Positions 1-6,119 are shown, counted from the stretch's first letter. The stretch is 6,120 bases of DNA from an uncultured Acidobacteriaceae bacterium (GCA_903842845.1 CAIMNN010000241.1:1-6120), one strand, 5' to 3'. Numbers and translations: made by a program. The notes: a model not told the origin generated them from the letters alone.

Positions 1-2031
1 CGGCGCACGAAGAACAATCCTGTGCTGATCGGCGAGCCCGGCGTTGGAAAAACAGCCATCGTCGAAGGGCTTGCGCGGCGCATCATCTCTGGCGATGTGC
101 CGGAGGTGTTGCGCGACAAGCGCGTCATCTCGCTTGATCTGGGTTCGATGCTTGCGGGCGCAAAATATCGCGGCGAGTTTGAAGACCGGCTGAAAGCTGT
201 GCTCAAGGATATTGACGAGTCGAACGGGCAAATAATCCTGTTCATCGACGAGCTGCATACGCTTGTCGGCGCTGGCGCGGCTGAAGGCGCGATCGACGCG
301 AGCAACATGTTGAAGCCTGCGCTTGCGCGCGGTGAACTGCGGGCCATCGGCGCAACCACGCTGAATGAGTACCGCAAGTACATCGAGAAGGACGCGGCGC
401 TGGAGCGGCGTTTCCAGATCGTATACGTCGGCGAGCCGAACGTCGAAGACACGATCGCCATCCTGCGCGGACTGAAGGAGCGTTACGAGGCGCACCACAA
501 TGTGCGCATCAAGGATGCGGCGATCATTGCCGCGGCGACTCTCTCGCATCGTTATATCAGCGACCGGTTCTTGCCGGACAAGGCCATCGACCTGGTCGAT
601 GAAGCGGCGGCATCGCTGGCAATTCAGATCGGCTCGGTTCCGACGGAGCTCGACCAGTTGGAGCGCGAGGCGACATCGCTCGAAATTGAGCGAGCTGCGC
701 TGAAGCGCGAGACGGACGAGAACAGCAAGGAGCGCATGGCCGTGCTTGATGCGGAGTTGGCCGGGCTACGCGAGAAGACGACTGCGCTGCGTGCGCGCTG
801 GACCGAAGAACGCGGTGCGATAACGCGTATCAGCGAGCTGAAGAAAAAAATCGAGGCGTTGCGATTTGAATCAGAAGAGCAGACGCGCAAAGGCGCGCTC
901 GACCGTGCTGCGCAGATCCAGTATGGCGAGATGCCGAAGCTTGAAGCCGAGTTGAAGAAGCTGAACGCGATCCAGGACGGCAGCGGCACCAGCGAGCGCA
1001 TGTTGAAGGAAGAGGTTGACGAAGAGGACATCGCCAAGATCGTCAGCAAGTGGACGGGGATTCCTGTCTCGCGCATGTTGGAAGGCGAGGTAAAAAAGCT
1101 CGTGGAGATGGAGAAGCGCCTGAGCGAGCGCGTGGTCGGGCAGGATGCTGCGCTGACTGTGGTCGCGAATGCGATTCGCCGTTCGCGCGCGGGGTTGAGC
1201 GACCCGAAGCGGCCGATTGGGAGTTTTCTTTTCCTCGGGCCGACAGGCGTGGGCAAGACGGAGACGGCGCGCGCGCTGGCGGAGTTCTTGTTCGACGACG
1301 AGCACTCGATGATACGCATTGACATGAGCGAGTACATGGAGAAGCACGCGGTTGCTCGGTTGATCGGCGCGCCGCCGGGATACGTGGGTTATGACGAGGG
1401 TGGGCAACTGACCGAAGCCGTGCGTCGCCGTCCTTATGCGGTGATTCTTTTCGACGAAATTGAGAAGGCGCATCCTGATGTCTTCAACGTTCTGTTGCAG
1501 GTGATGGACGACGGGCGTCTAACAGACTCGAAGGGACGCACGGTTGACTTCAAGAACACGGTGCTCATTATGACGTCCAATTTGGGTGCGGCGTTCTTGA
1601 ATGCTGACGCGCTCAAGAGCGAACATGATTTTGAACTGGCGCGCGAATCGGTGATGCACGTTTTGCGCGAGCACTTCAGGCCGGAATTTTTGAACCGCGT
1701 CGACGACACGGTGATCTTCCGTCCGCTGGGCAACGCGCAGTTGAGCGCCATCCTCGACCTGCGGCTCGACGACCTGCGCAAGCTGCTTGAGGACCGGCAG
1801 ATATCGCTGGAGCTGACCGAGCCTGCGCGGCAGTTGATTCTTGCGTCGGGCTCGGACATTGCGTACGGCGCGCGGCCATTGAAGCGTGCGTTGCAGCGGA
1901 TGGTGCAGGACCCGCTGGCCATCAAGATTCTCAACGGCGATGTGCTGCACGGCGCGCATGTGAGGATCGACGTGGACCGCAACTCGAATGTGTTGCGTTT
2001 TGAACCGATGGGCCGCGAAGCGATGGCCTGA
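1..2031 (+). CDS. clpB: ATP-dependent chaperone ClpB (Hsp100 disaggregase), 5'-truncated by window edge
   Basis: ClpB is a cytosolic hexameric AAA+ machine that, with DnaK/DnaJ/GrpE, pulls polypeptides out of aggregates. The frame is open from base 1 (RRTKNNPVL...), so the start is outside. By comparison with the ~860-residue family, about 195 residues are missing: the N domain and the start of NBD1. Numbering from the first visible residue: NBD1 has Walker A GEPGVGKT (11-18), pore loop KYRG (Tyr56), Walker B ILFIDE (79-84) and arginine fingers LERRFQ (Arg136/137). The charged coiled-coil M domain follows (about 212-325), which separates ClpB from ClpA/ClpC. NBD2 has Walker A GPTGVGKT (413-420), pore loop GYVGYDEGG (Tyr461), Walker B VILFDE (481-486), arginine finger FLNRVDD (Arg566) and sensor-2 GARPLKR (Arg625). 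Oddity: where many ClpB proteins have RMxIDS at the NBD1/M-domain border, this one reads AIQIGS (207-212). The gene ends at TGA 2029-2031 and a terminator follows. Confidence 0.97.
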   Translation, partial: RRTKNNPVLIGEPGVGKTAIVEGLARRIISGDVPEVLRDKRVISLDLGSMLAGAKYRGEFEDRLKAVLKDIDESNGQIILFIDELHTLVGAGAAEGAIDASNMLKPALARGELRAIGATTLNEYRKYIEKDAALERRFQIVYVGEPNVEDTIAILRGLKERYEAHHNVRIKDAAIIAAATLSHRYISDRFLPDKAIDLVDEAAASLAIQIGSVPTELDQLEREATSLEIERAALKRETDENSKERMAVLDAELAGLREKTTALRARWTEERGAITRISELKKKIEALRFESEEQTRKGALDRAAQIQYGEMPKLEAELKKLNAIQDGSGTSERMLKEEVDEEDIAKIVSKWTGIPVSRMLEGEVKKLVEMEKRLSERVVGQDAALTVVANAIRRSRAGLSDPKRPIGSFLFLGPTGVGKTETARALAEFLFDDEHSMIRIDMSEYMEKHAVARLIGAPPGYVGYDEGGQLTEAVRRRPYAVILFDEIEKAHPDVFNVLLQVMDDGRLTDSKGRTVDFKNTVLIMTSNLGAAFLNADALKSEHDFELARESVMHVLREHFRPEFLNRVDDTVIFRPLGNAQLSAILDLRLDDLRKLLEDRQISLELTEPARQLILASGSDIAYGARPLKRALQRMVQDPLAIKILNGDVLHGAHVRIDVDRNSNVLRFEPMGREAMA

Positions 2032-2051
2032 TAGTTGATGTGAAGCCTCCT

Positions 2052-2082
2052 GCCGCCGTTGAATAAACGGCGGCATTATTTT
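2052..2082 (+). terminator. Rho-independent terminator after clpB
   Basis: A perfect 9-bp GC-rich inverted repeat, GCCGCCGTT (2052-2060) and AACGGCGGC (2066-2074), encloses a 5-nt loop (GAATA). It is followed directly by ATTATTTT (2075-2082). It lies 20 bases after the clpB stop codon and reads in the clpB direction. No T-run exists on the opposite side, so it looks unidirectional. It should insulate the HAD gene from clpB transcription. Confidence 0.88.
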
Positions 2083-2088
2083 GCGCGG

Positions 2089-2094
2089 TAGAAT
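2089..2094 (+). promoter_or_regulatory. Candidate -10 element (TAGAAT) for the HAD gene
   Basis: TAGAAT differs from the sigma-70 consensus TATAAT at one position. It lies just after the clpB terminator and 30 bases before the HAD ATG, giving an expected 5' leader of about 24 nt. No good -35 hexamer is visible at 16-18 bp upstream, where the terminator stem sits. The call rests on the -10 match and its placement only. Confidence 0.4.
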
Positions 2095-2124
2095 GAAAGT
2101 ATCCCCACGAGGCGAGCACACAAA

Positions 2125-2724
2125 ATGAAATTGAATATCCCAGTCGGCGATTTCGGCGCCTACCTTTTTGATTGCGACGGTACCATCGTCGATTCGATGC
2201 CGCTGCACTTTATTGCCTGGACGCGCGCGTTTGCCGAAGAGGGTTGTCCGTTCCCGGAAGACAAATTTTATGCGTGGGGCGGAGTGCCGTCACGGATGAT
2301 CGTTGCACGGCTCAACGAGGAGCATGGGTTGAAGATGGACCCGGAGACTGTCGCGAAGCGCAAGGAAGGCTACTATTATGCGAGCCTGAATGAGCTTCAG
2401 CCGATACACATGGTCATTGAGGTTATCGATGCCGCATATGGGAAGATTCCATTTGCGGTGGTTTCGGGCGGCACGCAGGAGAGCGTGAATAATTCGCTGA
2501 CGCAGTTGGGGCTCGGCGACAAGTTCCCAGTGCGCGTTTGCGCAGAGGATTACAGGCATCACAAGCCGGACCCGGAGTGTTTTTTAAAAGCGGCCGCACT
2601 GCTCGGCGTTGAGCCTTCGCGGTGCTTGGTCTTTGAAGATACGGACATCGGCGTCGAAGCGGCGAAGGCTGCGGGAATGCAGTGGGTCCGCGTGCCTGCG
2701 CCGTGGGAGCGTAAAACTAATTAG
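2125..2724 (+). CDS. HAD-superfamily phosphatase/phosphomutase, YqaB / beta-phosphoglucomutase type
   Basis: A cytosolic Mg2+-dependent phosphoryl-transfer enzyme of 199 residues, the usual size for single-domain-plus-cap HAD proteins of subfamily IA. All four HAD motifs are visible. Motif I is FDCDGTIVDSMPLH, with nucleophile Asp16 and acid/base Asp18. Motif II is VVSGGT (Ser114), motif III is HHKPDPE (Lys147), and motif IV is VFEDTDIGVEAAKAAG (Glu171, Asp172). A helical cap lies between motifs I and II (about 24-95). The HHKPxP...FEDxxxGxxAAxAAGM pattern resembles E. coli YqaB (fructose-1-phosphate phosphatase) and beta-phosphoglucomutases. Phosphatase versus mutase, and the sugar phosphate used, cannot be decided from the sequence. 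ATG 2125 is chosen because the hydrophobic strand and motif I follow at the usual distance. Only a weak GAGG (2109-2112) precedes it. The gene's TAG stop overlaps the stop of the convergent gene on the other strand. Confidence 0.9.
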   Translation: MKLNIPVGDFGAYLFDCDGTIVDSMPLHFIAWTRAFAEEGCPFPEDKFYAWGGVPSRMIVARLNEEHGLKMDPETVAKRKEGYYYASLNELQPIHMVIEVIDAAYGKIPFAVVSGGTQESVNNSLTQLGLGDKFPVRVCAEDYRHHKPDPECFLKAAALLGVEPSRCLVFEDTDIGVEAAKAAGMQWVRVPAPWERKTN

Positions 2725-3170
2725 CTCGTGTGGTCGACGATGATCTTCCAGCCGTCCTTCGTCTTGTGCCAGATGAGCGAGTAGTAACCATCATCCTTTT
2801 TTGATGCGCCGTGGACATTGCGATCCAGGTGGAAGTGGCCGTACATCACCGCGTACTCGACCCTGTTGTCGGATGCAGGCAGCAGGCGCACTTCGATCTG
2901 ACTGAAGGTCAGCGTACCCATCTCTTCTTTTGAGGCGAAGGATTTTTTGTAGCTCTCAAGAATGGCTTGGTAGCCATAGGTGTTTTTGTTGCCGACAAAG
3001 GTGGTCTGCGGTGAGTCTTCGTAGCCGGTCATGAATGCGGCGAGGTCGCCGCGGTTCCACGCAGCGGCCTGATCATCCATCACCTTGCGGATGGCGGATT
3101 CATCAGCGGATTGCGCGGCGGCGGTGAGCGTGAGACAAATTACGGCGATAGCCAGGAATAACTTTCTCAT
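2721..3170 (-). CDS. Exported NTF2-like protein (DUF4440 / SnoaL-like fold)
   Basis: A 149-residue protein. Residues 1-19 form a signal peptide: MRK, then a hydrophobic core, then AAA before Gln20. Cleavage is predicted after Ala19. Cys12 lies inside the core without a lipobox, so a lipoprotein is unlikely. The rest (about 22-147) looks like a cone-shaped NTF2 domain. It opens with an amphipathic helix, AIRKVMDDQAAAWNRGDL, and the following FMTGY segment typical of DUF4440/SnoaL-like proteins. It continues with strands around YAVMYGHFHL and ends YYSLIWHKTKDGWKIIVDHTS. Members of this fold bind small ligands or act as isomerases/cyclases, but most exported DUF4440 proteins have no known activity, so none is assigned. 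The start is supported by a strong ribosome binding site (CGGAGGA). The gene diverges from the acyltransferase gene (87 bp between starts) and converges on the HAD gene. Confidence 0.87.
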   Translation of the reverse strand: MRKLFLAIAVICLTLTAAAQSADESAIRKVMDDQAAAWNRGDLAAFMTGYEDSPQTTFVGNKNTYGYQAILESYKKSFASKEEMGTLTFSQIEVRLLPASDNRVEYAVMYGHFHLDRNVHGASKKDDGYYSLIWHKTKDGWKIIVDHTS

Positions 3171-3177
3171 CAGAACA

Positions 3178-3184
3178 TCCTCCG
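3178..3184 (-). promoter_or_regulatory. Shine-Dalgarno site for the NTF2-like gene
   Basis: Read on the minus strand this is CGGAGGA, ending 7 bases before the ATG at 3170-3168. It is the best ribosome binding site in the window and fixes the start so that the signal peptide is included. Just upstream on the same strand are TAGGAT (3196-3191) and TAAACT (3190-3185), possible -10 elements. Neither has a convincing -35. Confidence 0.7.
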
Positions 3185-3194
3185 AGTTTAATCC

Positions 3195-3200
3195 TACAAT
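3195..3200 (+). promoter_or_regulatory. Candidate -10 element (TACAAT) for the acyltransferase gene
   Basis: TACAAT is a one-mismatch sigma-70 -10 element in the 87-bp divergent spacer. Transcription would start near 3207, leaving about a 50-nt leader before ATG 3258. That leader contains a tiny ACCC-TGC-GGGT hairpin (3230-3240). No clear -35 is seen. The element overlaps the possible minus-strand -10 TAGGAT (3196-3191), so the two divergent promoters may exclude each other. Confidence 0.35.
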
Positions 3201-3257
3201 CCACCCTGTGAGTTGTGTTCACGCAACCAACCCTGCGGGTGTATCGTCCTAATTGTT

Positions 3258-3977
3258 ATGAGCACGCATCCAATTCCGCAGCCCGCGCCGGAGTCCGAAG
3301 AGGTTTATCGTCGCTGGATACAGTTTCTCGATGAGGAGTTCACGCGCCACCATTCGGCCGAGCGTCGTGCGGAGATTGTGCGTGACCAGTTATTCCAGAT
3401 CTATCTGGGCCGTCCGCATGGCGGCAAGCTCAACCTGAACCTGACGAGCGAGCTGCCCGGCAATGTGCTGGCGCTATCGCTGGACCCGGCGAACGTCACG
3501 CTTGAGGCTGAATATTTTCCTGACACAGACCAGGCGCTCTTTGCGCAGCGCAAGCCGCTGCTGTGGTTCTGGCAGATGTTTGACCGCTCGTCGATAGGGT
3601 TGAACCACTGGCTGGGGCTGCGTTTTCGGGCGATGCTGGGGCGGCATCTGTTTGCGTCGATAGGAACCGGTGTGCGCATCTTTCACGGCGTCGATCTGAC
3701 CTTTGGGTACAACCTGCACATTGAAGACGGCGTTACAATTCGCCAACGCGTGTTGTTGAACGACCGCGGCGGAATTCGCATTGGCCGTGAGTCGGTGATA
3801 GGCAGCTATGCGCGCGTCTACTCGCACTCGCATGGGGCGCGGAACTTTGATGAAGTAACGATGACGGCGACGGTGATCGGTGCGCGCGCGCGAATAGCGA
3901 GCCACGCCATTGTGCTGGGCGGTACGTCGATCGCCGAGGGCGAAGTTGTGGGCAGCTTCCCTGGGCAGGGTCGTTGA
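3258..3977 (+). CDS. Left-handed beta-helix (hexapeptide repeat) acyltransferase
   Basis: A 239-residue protein, probably a CoA-dependent O- or N-acyltransferase of the WcaF/NodL/maltose acetyltransferase type acting on a sugar or glycolipid acceptor. The acceptor cannot be read from the sequence. The C-terminal half (about 133-232) shows hexapeptide-like turns: IGTGVRI, LHIEDGVTI, IRIGRESVIGSYARV, TVIGARARIASHAIVLGG and SIAEGEVVG. His190 or His192 in YSHSHG is the likely catalytic base, by analogy with family members whose histidine protrudes from one coil. The first ~130 residues are a helical region rich in charged and aromatic residues (YRRWIQFLDEEF, LLWFWQMF), longer than the N-terminal lead of small acetyltransferases. 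The end, FPGQGR, lacks the usual closing segment (GNPAK-like) of the family. The open frame extends upstream to TTG 3213, but ATG 3258 is preferred: the extra 15 residues are Cys-rich and unlike an N-terminus, and that TTG would sit only a few bases from the likely transcription start. No strong ribosome binding site precedes the ATG. Confidence 0.82.
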   Translation: MSTHPIPQPAPESEEVYRRWIQFLDEEFTRHHSAERRAEIVRDQLFQIYLGRPHGGKLNLNLTSELPGNVLALSLDPANVTLEAEYFPDTDQALFAQRKPLLWFWQMFDRSSIGLNHWLGLRFRAMLGRHLFASIGTGVRIFHGVDLTFGYNLHIEDGVTIRQRVLLNDRGGIRIGRESVIGSYARVYSHSHGARNFDEVTMTATVIGARARIASHAIVLGGTSIAEGEVVGSFPGQGR

Positions 3978-3978
3978 T

Positions 3979-5178
3979 TTATTTGCTGAGCGTGGTCGGC
4001 GCGTGCACGACGTATTTATCGAGATAGTCGTGCAGCAACTGGCGGTGCTCCTTGCGGTAGGCGTCGTAATCCTGCGCGATGCCATTGTCGGCGGCGCTGA
4101 TGAGGATCCAGCATTCCAGCACGCCGGCGTCGTGGAGCATAACGAGGTTGCGCAGGCTTTCATCGTATTTCTCCGGCTTGACCTTTAGCTCACGCGCAAT
4201 GGTTGCAACTGAACTCAAAGCACTGCTTTCTTCCTTGAGCGAGTGACGATATTCCTTTTCGTCCGGATGGTCTTTGCTGAATTGATCGTTGCGGTAATTG
4301 GCCCGCGACAGCGCATAGCCGAGCCAGGCCGGTGCGCCTGGGTTCTTTTTGCTATCGATGGTGTTGGGGTCGATGGTGATATTGATGTTCTTCGGATTTT
4401 TGGGGTCAACAGTTGGCCCGGCAGGTCTGTCAATCTTCGGTGCGAGGACAATGGCGCTTTCTCGATGTGCCCACTGCTGAATACCCTGCCAGGCGAGGCG
4501 GTTGTAAGGCTCGGCGATGATGGCCTGGATGAACTTCTCACGTGCGCCCATCGGGTCGCTGCCGTCGCGCAGAATTGCATCGCCCCAGTAACGGTAGGCG
4601 GTCTCGCGGTTGGGGTCGATAGAGTTGGCGCGGGCAAACCACTTGGATGCAGTTGAGAGATCGTGCATGTTGAATGCGGCATCGCCTGCATAAAGCGCGG
4701 CTTCATAGAGCCTGGGGTCTGCCTCGGCGGCGGCGACATATTTATTGAATGCGGCCTTGTAATCTCCGGCGGCAAAGGCTTTCTCGCCTTCACTGAAAAG
4801 GTCGCTCGCTATGCTGCTATCTCCATGGCGTGAAGTGTTATTCGGGTCGGAGTCGGCTAGCATCTGGATGTACACGGTTGTTTCACCGAGCGCGACGGCC
4901 TTCCTGGCGTAATCGCGCGCGAGTGTTTGATAGCGGATGAGCTCGTCCTTCTGCGTTTTTTCATTCATCTGCATCGCCTTGGCCAGGTAGCAATCGGCAA
5001 GACGGCGCACGTATAGCAACTCATTGGGATTGTCTTTGGCGAGCTGCTCGTAGAGCGGCAGAGCCTCCAAACGCTTGCTGGCTGAGTAGAGCTGATCGGC
5101 TTCCTTGGAGCGGTCCTGCTGAGCGAAGGCGGCCACTGTGAAGACGAGTACAAGAAATAGTGCAAGATACCTGCGCAT
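3979..5178 (-). CDS. Exported tetratricopeptide-repeat protein, function unknown
   Basis: A 399-residue protein. Residues 1-19 are a signal peptide (MRRY, hydrophobic core, AFA before Gln20), so it probably works in the periplasm or at the envelope. TPR-like helix pairs are visible: a divergent unit at 27-70, then a regular array at about 126-230. The array contains LFSEGEKAFAAGDYKAAF, followed by units ending in ADP, IDP and AEP, a typical ~34-residue period. A Pro/Asn/Lys-rich linker follows (about 245-282, including NPKNINITIDPN). A separate helical C-terminal segment (283-399) has no motif I recognise. TPRs bind partner proteins, but no partner is indicated. The frame is open upstream to GTG 5295. 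ATG 5178 is chosen because it starts exactly at the signal peptide and is preceded by a purine run, GGGGGAG, although its spacing is only 2 bases. The gene converges on the acyltransferase gene with one base between stops and diverges from the M50 gene. Confidence 0.85.
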   Translation of the reverse strand: MRRYLALFLVLVFTVAAFAQQDRSKEADQLYSASKRLEALPLYEQLAKDNPNELLYVRRLADCYLAKAMQMNEKTQKDELIRYQTLARDYARKAVALGETTVYIQMLADSDPNNTSRHGDSSIASDLFSEGEKAFAAGDYKAAFNKYVAAAEADPRLYEAALYAGDAAFNMHDLSTASKWFARANSIDPNRETAYRYWGDAILRDGSDPMGAREKFIQAIIAEPYNRLAWQGIQQWAHRESAIVLAPKIDRPAGPTVDPKNPKNINITIDPNTIDSKKNPGAPAWLGYALSRANYRNDQFSKDHPDEKEYRHSLKEESSALSSVATIARELKVKPEKYDESLRNLVMLHDAGVLECWILISAADNGIAQDYDAYRKEHRQLLHDYLDKYVVHAPTTLSK

Positions 5179-5300
5179 AACTCCCCCAGAGATGAAATAA
5201 ATTGCGGACCCGGTGGAAAGTCCAATGTATCTCTTTAGACCGCGGAATGGTGTGAATTGTTCCCGGTTGGCACAAACATTTTGAGGTTCGTTCACGCCGA

Positions 5301-5334
5301 CCCCTGCATGGTACTCTGAGTTTCAAAGCAGGGG
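5301..5334. repeat. Inverted repeat bracketing the probable M50 promoter
   Basis: A perfect 7-bp inverted repeat: CCCCTGC (5301-5307) and GCAGGGG (5328-5334), separated by 20 bases. The spacer holds a candidate -10 element, and the right arm ends one base before the GGAG ribosome binding site. It could be an operator with half-sites about two and a half helical turns apart, an mRNA hairpin if transcription starts upstream of it, or chance. The exact symmetry is seen directly; the function is inference. Confidence 0.4.
5309..5317 (+). promoter_or_regulatory. Candidate extended -10 element (TGG-TACTCT) for the M50 gene
   Basis: TACTCT (5312-5317) is preceded by TG one base upstream, the extended -10 arrangement that can work with a weak -35. 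Nearby TTCACG (5291-5296) gives only a 15-bp spacer. Transcription would start near 5324 and yield about a 19-nt leader. The element lies between the arms of the inverted repeat at 5301-5334. Confidence 0.35.
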
Positions 5335-5342
5335 CGGAGCGC

Positions 5343-6059
5343 ATGGTTTCCTTTCAGTTTCTTGTAGCTATTTACCAATTTGTCATCCTCATCTTTTCGC
5401 TGTGCGTGCATGAGAGCGCACACGCGTGGATGGCCTCGCGGCTGGGCGACCAGACGGCGCGGCTGCAAGGGCGCATCACGCTCAATCCCGCATACCATGT
5501 AGACCCGATAGGCACGCTGCTGTTTCCGGCGCTTGGGATATTCGGGCCGTTCATCGGGCTCGGCGGCATGGGGAGATTTTTGATCGGCTGGGCGAAGCCG
5601 GTTCCGGTGAACACGCGAAACTTCCGCAAGATTGTGCGCGATGACAATCTGACGACTATGGCCGGGCCTGCATCGAACCTGCTGATAGCGCTGCTATCGT
5701 TCGCTGGCTTGCTGGCTATCATCCACGCTGTGCCGAGCGGAAGAGAGCTTGTGATCAACGCTTTTGTGGGCGGCGAGGTCAACATGAGCGAGCAGCCGGT
5801 GCTCAACACAACCATCCTGATGCTGACGCTCTCCATCTTCATCAATCTCTCGTTGTGCCTGTTCAATCTGATACCGGTGCCGCCGCTCGATGGCAGCCAC
5901 GTCTTCCGGAATATGCTGCCATACCAGGCGGTGCAGACTTACGACCGTATACCGTTCTTCGCCAGCTTGCTCATTCTTTTAATCCTGGGCAGGCCGGTGG
6001 TGCGCTTTTTGATGATGCTGGTGATGACGCCCATCTTCTGGGGTATTCAGCATCTTTAA
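5343..6059 (+). CDS. Site-2-protease family (M50) membrane zinc metalloprotease
   Basis: A 238-residue polytopic inner-membrane protein that should cleave substrates within the membrane. The zinc site is complete: HESAH (His23, Glu24, His27) sits at the end of the first membrane segment, and Asp183 lies in NLIPVPPLDGSH, the conserved C-terminal motif. Other family landmarks are LNPAYHVDPIGT (47-58), GWAKPVPVN (82-90) and AGPASN (107-112). Hydrophobic segments lie at about 4-22, 56-76, 107-130, 156-180 and 203-228. No PDZ domain is present, unlike RseP, and the length (~220-240) matches the compact YwhC-like subgroup of M50. The substrate is unknown. ATG 5343 is preceded by GGAG (5336-5339) with a short 3-base spacing, and the first membrane segment begins at once. 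In many bacteria this subgroup lies near trpS or scpA, but that region is outside the window. Confidence 0.92.
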   Translation: MVSFQFLVAIYQFVILIFSLCVHESAHAWMASRLGDQTARLQGRITLNPAYHVDPIGTLLFPALGIFGPFIGLGGMGRFLIGWAKPVPVNTRNFRKIVRDDNLTTMAGPASNLLIALLSFAGLLAIIHAVPSGRELVINAFVGGEVNMSEQPVLNTTILMLTLSIFINLSLCLFNLIPVPPLDGSHVFRNMLPYQAVQTYDRIPFFASLLILLILGRPVVRFLMMLVMTPIFWGIQHL

Positions 6060-6119
6060 GGTGCAGCGGTTTTTGCGGTGTTCTCAACAGCCCACAATGC
6101 CGCAAAAACCATTAAAGAT
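6052..6119. repeat. Nested inverted repeat after the M50 gene (possible terminator hairpin)
   Basis: The inner arms are a perfect 11-bp match: GGTTTTTGCGG (6068-6078) and CCGCAAAAACC (6100-6110), with a 21-base loop. Inside the loop, TGTT (6079-6082) and AACA (6086-6089) can add a small stem stacked on the left arm. Outside, ATCTTTAA (6052-6059, containing the M50 stop codon) matches TTAAAGAT (6112-6119), with 8 unpaired bases on the left and 1 on the right. The hairpin position suggests transcription termination or mRNA 3' protection. There is no T-run after either side, so it is not a canonical intrinsic terminator. The window ends one base later, so a wider repeat cannot be excluded. Confidence 0.6.

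Noticed and set aside
22..2031. Starting ClpB at the GTG at 22
   Set aside because: The frame is open to base 1 and the upstream codons encode RRTKNNP, a conserved part of NBD1, so the true start is outside the window.
1519..2208. A 229-residue minus-strand open frame across the end of clpB and the terminator
   Set aside because: It lies mostly antisense to highly conserved ClpB sequence, crosses a clear terminator, and has a low-complexity Arg/His-rich translation with no recognisable domain. The minus-strand frames at 624-1337, 871-1473 and 1434-1982 are rejected for the same reason.
3213..3257. TTG 3213 as the acyltransferase start
   Set aside because: It adds a Cys-rich 15-residue stretch with no ribosome binding site and would nearly coincide with the predicted transcription start; ATG 3258 is more plausible.
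3474..4163. A 229-residue minus-strand open frame spanning the acyltransferase/TPR junction
   Set aside because: It is antisense to the beta-helix coding region and out of frame with the TPR gene; its Ser/Thr/Arg/Gln-rich translation is typical of a GC-rich shadow frame.
5179..5295. N-terminal extension of the TPR protein to GTG 5295
   Set aside because: It would bury a clear signal peptide 39 residues inside the protein; ATG 5178 puts it at the N-terminus.
5372..5866. A 164-residue minus-strand open frame inside the M50 gene
   Set aside because: It is fully antisense to a gene with a complete zinc site and membrane segments, and has no domain or ribosome binding site of note.
6068..6110. 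The 3' inverted repeat as a tRNA or small structured RNA gene
   Set aside because: There is no cloverleaf, T-loop or anticodon arrangement and no promoter; a simple hairpin explains the symmetry.
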